Shown: one piece after another, positions 18,091 to 26,799 of the stretch
Position numbering within the stretch: the stretch's first letter is position 1
Layout of the letters: each line of letters starts with the position of its first letter
NCBI RefSeq assembly: GCF_022402485.1
Contig: NZ_JAKRSA010000030.1
Location: 46,155 to 110,154 of the forward strand
Origin: Phenylobacterium sp.
GTDB taxonomy: Bacteria > Pseudomonadota > Alphaproteobacteria > Caulobacterales > Caulobacteraceae
Direction: 5' to 3'
DNA length: 64,000 bases
Position numbers and translations under genes: made by a program
Notes under the pieces: generated by a model
Databases searched by the model: none
What the model saw: only the letters and a program-made list of their open reading frames with translations
What the model was told of the DNA's origin: nothing

Positions 18091-19026
18091 TTAGTCGAAG
18101 AGTTTGGAGACCGATTCTTCGTTCGCGATGCGTCGAACGGCCTCGCCGATCAGGGCCGCGCAGCTGACATAGCGGATCTTCGGTGTGGAAGCCGCACGCT
18201 CTGGCGCACTGATGGAGTCGGTCATCACCAGCTCTTTCAGCACAGAGGCTTCCACCCGCTCGATGGCCGCGCCCGACAGAACGCCATGGGTCACATAGGC
18301 CGACACCTCAGAGGCACCACCGTCCACCAGGGCTTGGGCTGCGTTGCAAAGGGTGCCGCCGCCGTCGATGATGTCGTCGAACAGCACACACCGCCGGCCC
18401 TCCACATCCCCGATGATGTTGGCGACTTCGCTCTTGCCAGGGCCTGAGCGCCGCTTGTCGACAATCGCCAGTTCGGCGTTCAGGCGGCTGGCCACTGAAA
18501 GGGCGCGGACCACGCCGCCCACATCGGGGGAGACGATCATGAGTTCGTCGGGCTTGGGATAATGAGCCTTGATGTCATTGGCCAACAGGGGCGCTGACAA
18601 CAGGTTGTCGGTGGGGATATCGAAGAAGCCCTGAATCTGCCCTGAGTGCAGGTCCATGGTCAGGACCCGGTCGGCACCGGCCCGGGTGATCAGGTTGGAT
18701 ACGAGCTTGGCCGAGATGGGCGTACGGCCGCCGGTCTTCCGATCCTGCCGGGCATAGCCGAAATAGGGCATCACCGCGGTGATCCGACGGGCCGAGGCGC
18801 GTTTGAGCGCGTCGATGCAGATCAACAGCTCCATCAGGTTGTCGTTGGTCGGGTAGCTGGTGGACTGGATGACAAACACATCCTCGCCGCGGACGTTCTC
18901 GTCGATGGTCACCCAGACCTCGTTGTCGGCGAAGCGCTTGACCTGCGCCCGGGTCAACGGGATGTCGAGATGGTCGGAGACGGCCTGGGCGAGAGCCTGA
19001 TTAGAATTGCCCGCCAGCAGCTTCAT
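18091..19026 (-). CDS. prs: Ribose-phosphate pyrophosphokinase
   Basis: 311 residues. Makes PRPP from ribose 5-phosphate and ATP. ATP/metal region: [20 protein letters not shown]. Catalytic loop: [14 protein letters not shown]. The PRPP loop is [20 protein letters not shown]; the usual DTAGT is DGGGT here, as in the alphaproteobacterial branch. The PRPP consumer apt lies a few kilobases away but is not in the same operon. Confidence 0.97.
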   Translation of the reverse strand: MKLLAGNSNQALAQAVSDHLDIPLTRAQVKRFADNEVWVTIDENVRGEDVFVIQSTSYPTNDNLMELLICIDALKRASARRITAVMPYFGYARQDRKTGGRTPISAKLVSNLITRAGADRVLTMDLHSGQIQGFFDIPTDNLLSAPLLANDIKAHYPKPDELMIVSPDVGGVVRALSVASRLNAELAIVDKRRSGPGKSEVANIIGDVEGRRCVLFDDIIDGGGTLCNAAQALVDGGASEVSAYVTHGVLSGAAIERVEASVLKELVMTDSISAPERAASTPKIRYVSCAALIGEAVRRIANEESVSKLFD

Positions 19027-19099
19027 GAGATTCCCCAGGGTCGATCCGCATCCGTCAGCGGGGCTTTAATGCAGGGGGGCGAGTCCGGGCAACCCTCAC

Positions 19100-19879
19100 C
19101 TAGAGGACAATGGCCGAGAGCAGCCGCCCATAGTCAGCTTCACCGTGTTGAAACGCCCGGCGGTTGGAGAAAAAGTGCTCGGACTCCGCACAGGTATCCC
19201 GACCAACCCACTCCGCATGCTCGACCCCAGCGGCGGCCAGCCTCGCCAGCACGAAGGCTGGAAGGTCGAACTGCCGCTTGTCTGACGCAGCGCCTGGGCT
19301 GAAAAACGCCATGCTGGCGCTGTCGGCTGCAATGAACCGTTCCAGGAATTCCAGACCGACCTCATAGGAGGCCTGGCCGATGCACGGCCCCACCGCCGCC
19401 AGCAGGCGGTCCCGCCGCGCCCCCAGGCTCACCATCTTGGCCACAGTGTCCTCGACGACCCCGGTGAGCGCGCCCTTCCACCCGGCATGGGCCGCCGCCA
19501 CCACCCCAGCTTCAGGATCTGCCAGCAGGATCGGCGCGCAATCAGCAGCCAGGGCCCCACAGATCAGGCCAGGGGTGGCGGTCACCACCCCGTCGGCCTC
19601 AGGCCGGTCTGGCCCCCAGGGCCGGGTGGCGATTTCGGCCCGAGCGGAGTGAACCTGATGGCAAGTGTTCAGAGCCTCTGCAGACAAGCCAAAATGGGCC
19701 GCAGCCCGGCGGCGATTTTCGCGCACATCCTCAGGGGCATCGGCTGACCCCGACCCCACGTTCAGGCTGGCATAGAGCCCGCTGGACACCCCTCCGGCTC
19801 GGGTGAAGAAGGCGTGGCGCAAGCCTGCCTTTGAGAGCAGCGGGGATGTGATTACAGGCAGGGCGGCGGCCTTGGTCAT
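19100..19879 (-). CDS. pgeF: Peptidoglycan editing factor, laccase-domain purine nucleoside phosphorylase family
   Basis: 259 residues. The metal-binding residues are His in TCHQVHSA, Cys in LAADCAPILL and His in VAAAHAGWKG. Later VGPCIGQASYEVG is the second signature. Family members remove non-canonical amino acids from cell-wall precursors or act as copper/zinc-dependent phenol or nucleoside enzymes. Start 2 bases after the methyltransferase stop, so it is co-transcribed with it and lgt. Confidence 0.93.
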   Translation of the reverse strand: MTKAAALPVITSPLLSKAGLRHAFFTRAGGVSSGLYASLNVGSGSADAPEDVRENRRRAAAHFGLSAEALNTCHQVHSARAEIATRPWGPDRPEADGVVTATPGLICGALAADCAPILLADPEAGVVAAAHAGWKGALTGVVEDTVAKMVSLGARRDRLLAAVGPCIGQASYEVGLEFLERFIAADSASMAFFSPGAASDKRQFDLPAFVLARLAAAGVEHAEWVGRDTCAESEHFFSNRRAFQHGEADYGRLLSAIVL

Positions 19880-19881
19880 GG

Positions 19882-20943
19882 TCAGTCCGTCTCGAAGGCG
19901 GGCGGGGTGAAGCCTGGCCCGTGCAGGGCCAGGACCTTGAACAGAGTTCCCATCTGATCGTGGGCGGTCAGGCGGTCGAACTGCCGCCCGATCTTGTCGG
20001 CCAGGTCAGGCCTTGCCTGGGCCAGCCGGGAGGCTCTGGTCTCGATCCCCAGTCGCTGCAGGAACTGGGCCTGGGTCAGAAGCGGCCTTGCCTGCGCGCC
20101 TTCTGCCTCAGCGGCCCTGGCAACCGCCTTGAAGTCCGCATGGACGGTCAGGTCGGCTTCACCGGGAAAGGCCAGGGGATCAACCTTTCTGTGGCCCTTC
20201 AGCGCCTGGAACGTATCACCGCCTGCGTCATCCTGGGCAGGTCCATAGTCGATCAACAGGGCGGCGCCGCCACAGGTGGCCAGGCGGGCACCGATCTGCG
20301 ACCCAAGGGCGGCCTGGGCCGGCGAGGTCTCCACGATGGCACCAACAGGTCCAGGCCAAGCCTCAGGGGGCAAGGTCGCCGACAGGCCAAAGGTCAGGTT
20401 GCCCTCATCATCCAGGCCAATCATCCGTTCGGCCCAGCCCCTTTCGGTGCGGACGAACTGCTGAGCTGGCAGGCAGTCCAGCAGCTCATTGGCCACCAGG
20501 ATCAGCGGCACACCGTCAGGGACGGCGTCGAGGGTGTCGGCCCATTGAGGCGTCGCTGAGGCCAGGCGCGCGCCCTGGACGGCCTTCAGAGGCCCCGACA
20601 CCTCCACCAGCCAGAGATCGGCGGCCTCGATGAACTCGGGCGCAGTCTGGCCAGCCCGGAGCAGGTCGAGCATGAGGGTTCCATCCCCGGGGCCCATCTC
20701 CACCAGCCGGAACCTGGAGGGCCTGTCCATGGCCTGCCAGCAGGCCACAGCCCACAGGCCGATGAGCTCGCCGAACATCTGGCTGACCAGCGGGGCGGTG
20801 ATGAAATCCCCCCGATCCCCAAGGCCTGGGCGCGTGGCGTAATAACCCTCCTGCGGATCATGCAGGCAGATCGTCATGTACTGGGCGAGGCTTAAGGGGC
20901 CTGTGGCCGCGATCTGGCCAGCCAGCCGCTCACGCAGGGCCAT
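19882..20943 (-). CDS. Class I SAM-dependent methyltransferase, MidA/NDUFAF7 family
   Basis: 353 residues. The SAM-binding motif is FRLVEMGPGDGTLMLDLLR. The family opening is GPLSLAQYMTICLHDPQEGY, and the conserved later block is PLILVANELLDCLPAQQFV. The mitochondrial homologue NDUFAF7 methylates an arginine of a complex I subunit; whether the bacterial protein does so is inference. I start at ATG 20943, which overlaps the lgt stop by 14 bases; an alternative ATG lies at 20991. The lgt-methyltransferase-pgeF order is widespread in alphaproteobacteria. Confidence 0.9.
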   Translation of the reverse strand: MALRERLAGQIAATGPLSLAQYMTICLHDPQEGYYATRPGLGDRGDFITAPLVSQMFGELIGLWAVACWQAMDRPSRFRLVEMGPGDGTLMLDLLRAGQTAPEFIEAADLWLVEVSGPLKAVQGARLASATPQWADTLDAVPDGVPLILVANELLDCLPAQQFVRTERGWAERMIGLDDEGNLTFGLSATLPPEAWPGPVGAIVETSPAQAALGSQIGARLATCGGAALLIDYGPAQDDAGGDTFQALKGHRKVDPLAFPGEADLTVHADFKAVARAAEAEGAQARPLLTQAQFLQRLGIETRASRLAQARPDLADKIGRQFDRLTAHDQMGTLFKVLALHGPGFTPPAFETD

Positions 20944-21865
20944 CGGACCCCGGGGCCGAGCGGATGCGGAAGGGGTCCTCAGCTGTTGCATTGGGCGGGG
21001 CTTCGGACGGCGGCGGTGCCGATGCTGCCACTGGGGCCGGAACCGGCTCGCGCAGGCCCCGCCAGATCAGGAAGGCACCCCCGAGCAGCATGGGCAGGCT
21101 GAGCATCATCCCCATGGTCAGGCCAAGCGGGAAGTCCGGCAGGTAGGAATCAGGCTCGCGCACCTGCTCCACCAGGGTGCGGAACACCGCATAGCCGACC
21201 AGGAACAGCCCGGCCACCACGCCGCGACGTTCCAGCCAGAAGCCCCTGTGGGTGGCGAGGCGCAGGATGATGAACAGCACCAGCCCCTCAAGAATGGCCT
21301 CGTAGAGCTGGCTGGGATGGCGGGGATAGGGCCCGGCGCCGGGGAAGATCACCCCCCAGGGCAGTTCGGTGGGGCGACCCCACAGTTCGCCATTGATGAA
21401 ATTGGCGATCCGCCCAAACAGCAGGCCGATGGGCACACAGGCGGCGACAAGGTCTCCAAGGCGCAGAAGATCGATACCATTGGACCGCGCGAAAGCCGCG
21501 ACAGCGATGGCGACCCCCAGGGCACCCCCGTGGAAGCTCATGCCGCCCTGCCAGACCTGCAGGATCTCCAGGGGGTTCGTCCAGATGGTTGCCGGGGTAT
21601 AGAACAGGACGTAACCGAGCCGACCGCCCAGGATGATGCCCAGGGTTACCCAGAGGATCAGGTCATCGATCTGCGCCGGATTGGCTGCCGGGCCCCGCAC
21701 GGGTGCCAAGCCGGGATTGCGGACCAGGTTCACCACATAGCGCCAGCCGATCAGGATTCCGGCCACATAGGCCAGGGCGTACCAGCGGATAGCAAAGGGC
21801 CCGATCTGGATCAGGATCGGTTCGAAATCAGGGAAGGGCACCGGCGCGTTCTCCAGCCTATTCAC
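20930..21865 (-). CDS. lgt: Prolipoprotein diacylglyceryl transferase
   Basis: 311 residues with about seven membrane helices. Transfers diacylglycerol from phosphatidylglycerol to the lipobox Cys of prolipoproteins. The signature FGRIANFINGELWGRPTEL holds catalytic-site residues, and YPRHPSQLYEAILEG contains the conserved HPSQLYE. The C-terminal cytoplasmic tail is long and Pro/Ala-rich. It is divergent from ubiK. Confidence 0.96.
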   Translation of the reverse strand: MNRLENAPVPFPDFEPILIQIGPFAIRWYALAYVAGILIGWRYVVNLVRNPGLAPVRGPAANPAQIDDLILWVTLGIILGGRLGYVLFYTPATIWTNPLEILQVWQGGMSFHGGALGVAIAVAAFARSNGIDLLRLGDLVAACVPIGLLFGRIANFINGELWGRPTELPWGVIFPGAGPYPRHPSQLYEAILEGLVLFIILRLATHRGFWLERRGVVAGLFLVGYAVFRTLVEQVREPDSYLPDFPLGLTMGMMLSLPMLLGGAFLIWRGLREPVPAPVAASAPPPSEAPPNATAEDPFRIRSAPGSDGPA

Positions 21866-21956
21866 CCCTGTTTAGCCGACAAGGCCTTCGCATTCATCCC
21901 CCGGCGCCCCATATTGATGAAGCGCGGCGCTCGGTTCCGCGCCTCTTGAGCCTCCT

Positions 21957-22187
21957 ATGCAGACCCAGAACCCCTTCCTCGACGAAATCGCCAAGCTGAC
22001 CACTGCGGCCATGGGTATGGCTCAGGCCGCCAGCGAAGAGGCGAAGTCCGCCTTCCGGGCCCAGGCCGACCGGGCGGCGGCGGAGCTGGACCTCATCCGG
22101 CGCGAGGAGTTCGAAGCCCTCAAGGCCGAGGTGGCCGCTCTGAGAGCCGACATTCAGGCCCTCCGAGATCAACCCTCCAGCGACTGA
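21957..22187 (+). CDS. ubiK: Ubiquinone biosynthesis accessory factor UbiK (BMFP family)
   Basis: 76 residues. An N-terminal amphipathic stretch (NPFLDEIAKLTTAAMGMAQ) is followed by a coiled coil from about residue 38 (LDLIRREEFEALKAEVAALR), the arrangement of the YqiC/BMFP membrane-fusogenic family. UbiK supports ubiquinone synthesis under aerobic conditions. Divergent from lgt. Confidence 0.88.
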   Translation: MQTQNPFLDEIAKLTTAAMGMAQAASEEAKSAFRAQADRAAAELDLIRREEFEALKAEVAALRADIQALRDQPSSD

Positions 22188-22334
22188 CCCCCGCGTTCAC
22201 GAATACGCGAAGGGGGCTCGCTCTCCGGAAGAAGCCGGTGACAGGTCCCCTGCGAAGCAGATTAGTTTCACGACTGCCGGTGAGTCGTTCGGGCCTTGCG
22301 CCTGATCCACCGCAGCGAAAGGACCGTGGGTTCC

Positions 22335-22838
22335 ATGGATATGCCCCAGCCTGACGAAGACGTCGTCCTCGGCCTTGATCCCCTGGACGTCGTCGAACAC
22401 GTGCTCACGGCCGAGAACCTCGAGTTTGACCGTACTGAAGACGGCGACCTGGCTTTCACCCTGGCCGGGGAGTGGAAGGACTATGAGCTCTGGTTTGCCT
22501 GGCGACCTGAGGCCGATTGCCTGCAGCTTTGCCTGGCGCTTGGCCACACCGTCGCGCCTGAGGCCCGGATCCCGGCTCATGAGCTTGTGGGCCTCGTCAA
22601 CCAACGCCTGTGGCTGGGCCACTTTGAGCTTTGGGATGACGGGGAAATCGTCTTCCGCCACGCCATGGCCCTGACCAGCGCGGAGCGACCGAGCCTCTCC
22701 CAGGCGGCCGCCATGATCGACATTGCGGTGGAAGGGGCAGACCGCTTCTTCCCGGCCTTTGATTTCATGGTCCGCGGTGCCAAGACGCCGGCTGAGGCCA
22801 TGGCCGCCTGCATGTTCGAGACGGTCGGCGAGGCCTGA
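22335..22838 (+). CDS. YbjN domain-containing protein
   Basis: 167 residues. Recognised as YbjN (a type III secretion chaperone-like fold) from LDPLDVVEHVLTAENLEFDR, AWRPEADCLQLCLALGH and NQRLWLGHFELWDDGEIVFR. Usually annotated as a sensory-transduction regulator of unknown mechanism. The start is ATG 22335; an upstream in-frame start exists at 22296 but the alignment begins here. It lies 43 bases upstream of proC and is probably in one transcript with it. Confidence 0.88.
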   Translation: MDMPQPDEDVVLGLDPLDVVEHVLTAENLEFDRTEDGDLAFTLAGEWKDYELWFAWRPEADCLQLCLALGHTVAPEARIPAHELVGLVNQRLWLGHFELWDDGEIVFRHAMALTSAERPSLSQAAAMIDIAVEGADRFFPAFDFMVRGAKTPAEAMAACMFETVGEA

Positions 22839-22881
22839 AGGTCTCGCCCCAGGCCCCGAGCTTGATTAGAACCTGCGGGTC

Positions 22882-23697
22882 ATGACAGGCGGGGAGACAC
22901 CTATGGGGCCATTGCTGATGCTGGGTGCCGGTCGCATGGGCGGGGCCCTGATTTCCGGATGGCGCAGGGCAGGGCTGTTGGCGCCCAGCGACCTCATGAT
23001 CACCGATCCCCATCCCGGCGAGGAGGCCCTGGCGGCGATCAGCGAAGGGGCCCGTCATGATCCGGACGCGGCCGGCATGGGGAAGGCCGCCTGTGTTCTC
23101 CTGGCGGTGAAGCCCCAACTCTGGCGCGAGGCCGCTGCGGCGGTGTCTGGCTGCTTGGCACCTGAGGCGGTCATTGTCTCGGTTGCTGCCGGGGTCCGCG
23201 CCGCCGACATCTCCGAGGCCTTTGGCGGGCGGCCCGTAGCCAGGGTCATGCCTACCACGGCTGCAGCCATCGGCCAGGGTACGGCCAGCCTGTTTGCCCC
23301 CGATCCAAGAGCATCTGAGATCGCCCGGACCCTCTTCACCGCCGTAGGCACGGTAGTCGACCTGGAGGATGAGACCCTGATGCATGCGGCCACGGCGGTC
23401 TCAGGATCAGCACCGGCCTATCTCTACGCCTTTGTGGAAGCCCTGGAGACCGCCGGGGTCACGGCGGGACTGACCCCCGAGGCCGCCCAGACCCTGGCCC
23501 GAGCGACCATTTCAGGTGCCGCAGCACTTATGGCGCAAAGCGGCGTCGACCCCGCTGCGCTGCGCCAGCAGGTGACCTCGCCGGGGGGGACGACCCAGGC
23601 GGCGCTGGAGGTGTTGATGGGCCCAGGGGGATTTGAGCCTCTGCTGAAAGACGCTGTGGCTGCAGCGGCCGCTAGGTCCAGGGCGCTGGCGCTCTGA
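22882..23697 (+). CDS. proC: Pyrroline-5-carboxylate reductase
   Basis: 271 residues. Last step of proline synthesis. The NADPH motif LMLGAGRMGGALISGWRRAG lies near the N-terminus, VMPTTAAAIGQGTASLF in the middle. The C-terminal dimerisation and active-site helix contains TSPGGTTQAALEVL. YbjN followed by proC is common in alphaproteobacteria. ATG 22882 is used; a Met seven codons later is an alternative. Confidence 0.95.
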   Translation: MTGGETPMGPLLMLGAGRMGGALISGWRRAGLLAPSDLMITDPHPGEEALAAISEGARHDPDAAGMGKAACVLLAVKPQLWREAAAAVSGCLAPEAVIVSVAAGVRAADISEAFGGRPVARVMPTTAAAIGQGTASLFAPDPRASEIARTLFTAVGTVVDLEDETLMHAATAVSGSAPAYLYAFVEALETAGVTAGLTPEAAQTLARATISGAAALMAQSGVDPAALRQQVTSPGGTTQAALEVLMGPGGFEPLLKDAVAAAAARSRALAL

Positions 23698-23734
23698 CTC
23701 TGCCTGTTGGTCCCGAACCCAAGGCCGCTCGAAT

Positions 23735-24373
23735 TTAGAACAGCCGGATCACGCTATCGAAGGAGTCGCCCAGGGCGTTCACGAAGGTGATCGCCGCCAA
23801 GATCAGGGCGTTCCAGATCAGGGCGAGAATGATCACGCTGAGAGCGGCCGCCACGGCGCCCACCAGACCCGCCACACCATCGCGCTCCAGAAGCCCGAAC
23901 CCGAAGGCTGCGATGGCGAAGGAGGGCAGCATGTTCCCAAAGGGAATGGGCAGAAAGACGATCACCGCCAGAAGTACGCAGACCGCCCCAATGAAACGAT
24001 CTGCTACCCGTCCATAGAGAAAGCGCCAGCGGGGCCGCAAATGGCGTTCCAGTCGTTGCAGATGGGGTGCCAGGCGAACGGCCATGGTCTGGAACTCCGC
24101 CCTTTGCATGGAGCGGCTCATCAACGCCTTGGGCAGCCAGAGGGTCGGGCGACCAATCATCAGCTGAAAGGCGATGAAGATCAGGGGCGCACCGAGAATC
24201 GCCGAGACCCCCGGCGGCATAGGCAGGGCCAGGGGGGCTGCAAATACCGCCAAGACGGCACCAAAGGCCCGGTCTCCGAACGCCTCAAGCACGTCGGCCA
24301 CCGTCACCTTCGGGTTCGGGCGATCGGCGAGACCGGCGAGAATATCGGAGAAACGGTGGACGTCGTCGACCAC
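23735..24373 (-). CDS. Exopolysaccharide synthesis ExoD family membrane protein
   Basis: About 212 residues with four to five hydrophobic segments in the ExoD pattern: ALAVFAAPLALPMPPGVSAI, FQLMIGRPTLWLP, then VIVFLPIPFGNMLPSFAIAA. ExoD-like proteins affect exopolysaccharide production and alkaline tolerance in rhizobia; the mechanism is unknown. I favour the GTG at 24373, which lies just before the conserved part and has an AGG-containing ribosome site; the frame is open to 24454. Confidence 0.85.
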   Translation of the reverse strand: MVDDVHRFSDILAGLADRPNPKVTVADVLEAFGDRAFGAVLAVFAAPLALPMPPGVSAILGAPLIFIAFQLMIGRPTLWLPKALMSRSMQRAEFQTMAVRLAPHLQRLERHLRPRWRFLYGRVADRFIGAVCVLLAVIVFLPIPFGNMLPSFAIAAFGFGLLERDGVAGLVGAVAAALSVIILALIWNALILAAITFVNALGDSFDSVIRLF

Positions 24374-24526
24374 GGTCGGACCTGCGGGCTTGGGGTTTCG
24401 GCTGTGGCGTTCACATGGACGCGCCGGGGAAAAATTGCACCCCCTCAAACACATCTTATGGTCGAAAGGGGCGCTCTTGTGGCTTGGCGTCCACGACGGT
24501 AGGCCCTACCCAAAATTTGGATGGCC

Positions 24527-25210
24527 TCAGGCGGCGGCCTGTTGTCCGAAAACGACGCCAACCAAAACGGCTGCATAGTGGACGCCGGCCCCGCCCAACA
24601 CGTGGCCATGCCAGATGGCGCGGCGGAAGGGCAGGCGGCGCATCATGTAAAAGATCACCCCGATGCTGTAGACCGCCCCACCAATGGCCAATAGCAGCAT
24701 GGCTGTTCCCGGCAGTGCGGCCATGAGGGGCCGTAGCGCCACAACCACCGCCCAGCCCAGCGCCAGGTAGATCACCACCCACACCTTGCGATCGAGACCG
24801 CTGAGAAACAGCTTTCCGGCCACACCTAACGCCGCCACGCCCCAGATCGCCGCCGTCATGGCGATGGCCCACACGCCGCTCAGCCCGGCCACCGTGAAGG
24901 GGGTGTAGGAGCCGGCGATCATGATGAAGATCCCCGCATGATCGAGACGCCGCAGCAGGGGGCGGTGACGGGCCGGGGCGAAATTGTAGGCGGTGGAACA
25001 GCCGAGCATCAGCAGCAGGCCGGCGGAATAGATCACCACCGCCGTGGTCAGCACAGGTGAACCCCGCCAGATTGACAGGCCGATCAGCACGCCGCCGCCG
25101 ATCAAGGCCGCTGTCAGGCCGATGACATGAACGCAGAGGTCCGCGCACTTGGCCGACGGAGTCGGATAGTGGCGGGGAGGCTTCAGGGTCTGGACTGCAG
25201 GAATGCTCAT
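24527..25210 (-). CDS. Hemolysin III / PAQR family membrane protein
   Basis: 227 residues with seven membrane helices. The PAQR-type signature is intact: CSTAYNFAPARHRPLLRRLD with the Ser and His ligands, followed by HAGIFIMIAGSYTPF, and the C-terminal IWHGHVLGGAGVHY with the second His pair. Related proteins (YqfA, YplQ) influence membrane lipid state; haemolysis is a historical label. Upstream of the ExoD-like gene on the same strand. Confidence 0.92.
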   Translation of the reverse strand: MSIPAVQTLKPPRHYPTPSAKCADLCVHVIGLTAALIGGGVLIGLSIWRGSPVLTTAVVIYSAGLLLMLGCSTAYNFAPARHRPLLRRLDHAGIFIMIAGSYTPFTVAGLSGVWAIAMTAAIWGVAALGVAGKLFLSGLDRKVWVVIYLALGWAVVVALRPLMAALPGTAMLLLAIGGAVYSIGVIFYMMRRLPFRRAIWHGHVLGGAGVHYAAVLVGVVFGQQAAA

Positions 25211-25304
25211 ATTTGTGACCGCCTTGTACGCTCCGCCAGTGGCGGGCGCCTAGGCCAGGGGGGCCGCGCGCCGTCAGGAATGCTGCGACTGCGGCCCCGG
25301 CGCC

Positions 25305-26609
25305 TCACTCGACGCCAGCCACTGACAGGATGGCGAGCAGGCCGACGGCCATGCCGCGCACATTCTCAACCGGCTCCACGTCAATCCACTCATCAAGGGC
25401 ATGGGCACGGCCCCCGGTTCCGCCCGAGCCCATGGTGACCGCTGGGATGCCCAGGCTCATGGGGATGTTGGAGTCGGTGGATGAGGCTGAAAGGCTGGCG
25501 CTGTAGCCGGCGTGGGTGATGGCCGCCACCACGCTGCGCACCAGGTCCGAATTGGGGTCCGTGGCCCCAGCCGGGCGATCGCCGATCACCAGGGGCTCCA
25601 CCGTGATCGGGCCCTGAACGGTAGAGCGGGCGGCGTTTTCCGCCTGAGCGGCCTCCTGGAAGATGGCCAGCAGTTGGGCTTCGAGCTGGGCCAGGGCCTC
25701 GGGGCTCTCCGAGCGCATGTCGTATTCGGTGTAGACCTCGGCCGGGATGGAGTTGACCGAGACCCCACCGCCGGTGACGCTGGCAGAATAGGTGGTGCGC
25801 GGCGACAGGGGCGGCTCGATCTCATAGAGTTTGGCCGTTGCCCGGGCCATGGCCGCCATGGGGTTGACCAAACCAAAGGCCCCATAGGAGTGCCCGCCTG
25901 GGCCCCGGAAGAAGGTGCGGTAGCGTTTGGAGCCCACGGCCCCGGTGACGACCCGGGTGGGATCAGACCCATCGAAGGAGAAAAAGGCGCTGACCCTGTC
26001 GCGGTAGGCCCCTCGGGTGAAGAAGTAGCGCACTCCGCGCAGATCTCCCTGGCCCTCTTCCCCAACCGTACCGAGGAACAGGATATCCTTCTCGGTGACT
26101 ACGCCTGCGGCGTCCATGGCCCGGATGAAGGCCAGGATGGCTGCCAGGGAGCGGGTGTCGTCGCCGACGCCCGGTGCCATCAGCCTCGTGCCCTCCCGCC
26201 GCACAGTCACGTCGGTTCCGGCGGGAAACACTGTATCCAGATGGGCAGACACCACCACCAGGGGCCCGCCCGCCGGGCCAGATCCGCGACGCAGCCCCAT
26301 GACATTGCCCTCGGCGTCCATGGCGGTCTCGGTCAGACCGTGGGCCTCGAGCATGGTGAGGTAGGCCTTGGCCCGTTCGGCCTCCTGGAATGGCGGCGCG
26401 GGGATTTCCGTGAGGGTGATGATCTCGCCGACGGTCCGCTCGAAGTCCTTGGCCAGGTGTGCCTTTGCCTTGGCGAAAACCGGACTGTCTGCGATCGCCG
26501 TCGTTCGCGTCTCGGCGGCCAAGGCGGGGCCGCCAAAAACCAAGGTCGCGGCCAGGGTCACGGCGGCTGACAGGCGGGCCAGGGGGGCAGGGCGGGGGCG
26601 AATCGTCAT
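25305..26609 (-). CDS. M20 family metallopeptidase, exported
   Basis: 434 residues with a signal peptide (LSAAVTLAATLVFGGPALA). Zinc ligands appear in order: His in VVSAHLDTVFP, Asp in APGVGDDTRSLAAIL, catalytic Glu pair in GTVGEEGQG, and a late His in GGRAHALDEWI. The dimerisation domain is in the middle (FRGPGGHSYGAFG). It is a PepT/CPG2-like peptidase, here predicted periplasmic. Divergent from an amino-acid symporter, which suggests peptide or acyl-amino-acid hydrolysis feeding uptake, as inference. Confidence 0.9.
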   Translation of the reverse strand: MTIRPRPAPLARLSAAVTLAATLVFGGPALAAETRTTAIADSPVFAKAKAHLAKDFERTVGEIITLTEIPAPPFQEAERAKAYLTMLEAHGLTETAMDAEGNVMGLRRGSGPAGGPLVVVSAHLDTVFPAGTDVTVRREGTRLMAPGVGDDTRSLAAILAFIRAMDAAGVVTEKDILFLGTVGEEGQGDLRGVRYFFTRGAYRDRVSAFFSFDGSDPTRVVTGAVGSKRYRTFFRGPGGHSYGAFGLVNPMAAMARATAKLYEIEPPLSPRTTYSASVTGGGVSVNSIPAEVYTEYDMRSESPEALAQLEAQLLAIFQEAAQAENAARSTVQGPITVEPLVIGDRPAGATDPNSDLVRSVVAAITHAGYSASLSASSTDSNIPMSLGIPAVTMGSGGTGGRAHALDEWIDVEPVENVRGMAVGLLAILSVAGVE

Positions 26610-26709
26610 TCATAAAGTCCTTGTTCGGCAACCATGTCTGCTGGGCAGGCACCATGATGCGCATATCGCTCTGACAGCGCACATACCTTTCGTCACAGGC
26701 GAGTGGTCT

Positions 26710-26730
26710 GCGCCGTTGATGCGACGGCGC
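26710..26730 (+). other. Hairpin in the leader of the AGCS symporter gene
   Basis: GCGCCGT, a seven-base loop, ACGGCGC, about 70 bases before the symporter ATG. I checked for a glycine riboswitch, common before this transporter family, and did not see its conserved core. Role unknown. Confidence 0.35.
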
Positions 26731-26799
26731 TGGTCAAATCCGCGCTGGGGGAGCTAGGTTCGGCCCTTCGCGCGTCGGGCGCGGGTGAGGGGGACCTTC

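Noticed and set aside
26610..26799. Possible glycine riboswitch before the AGCS symporter
   Set aside because: A hairpin exists, but the conserved aptamer core sequences are not present.
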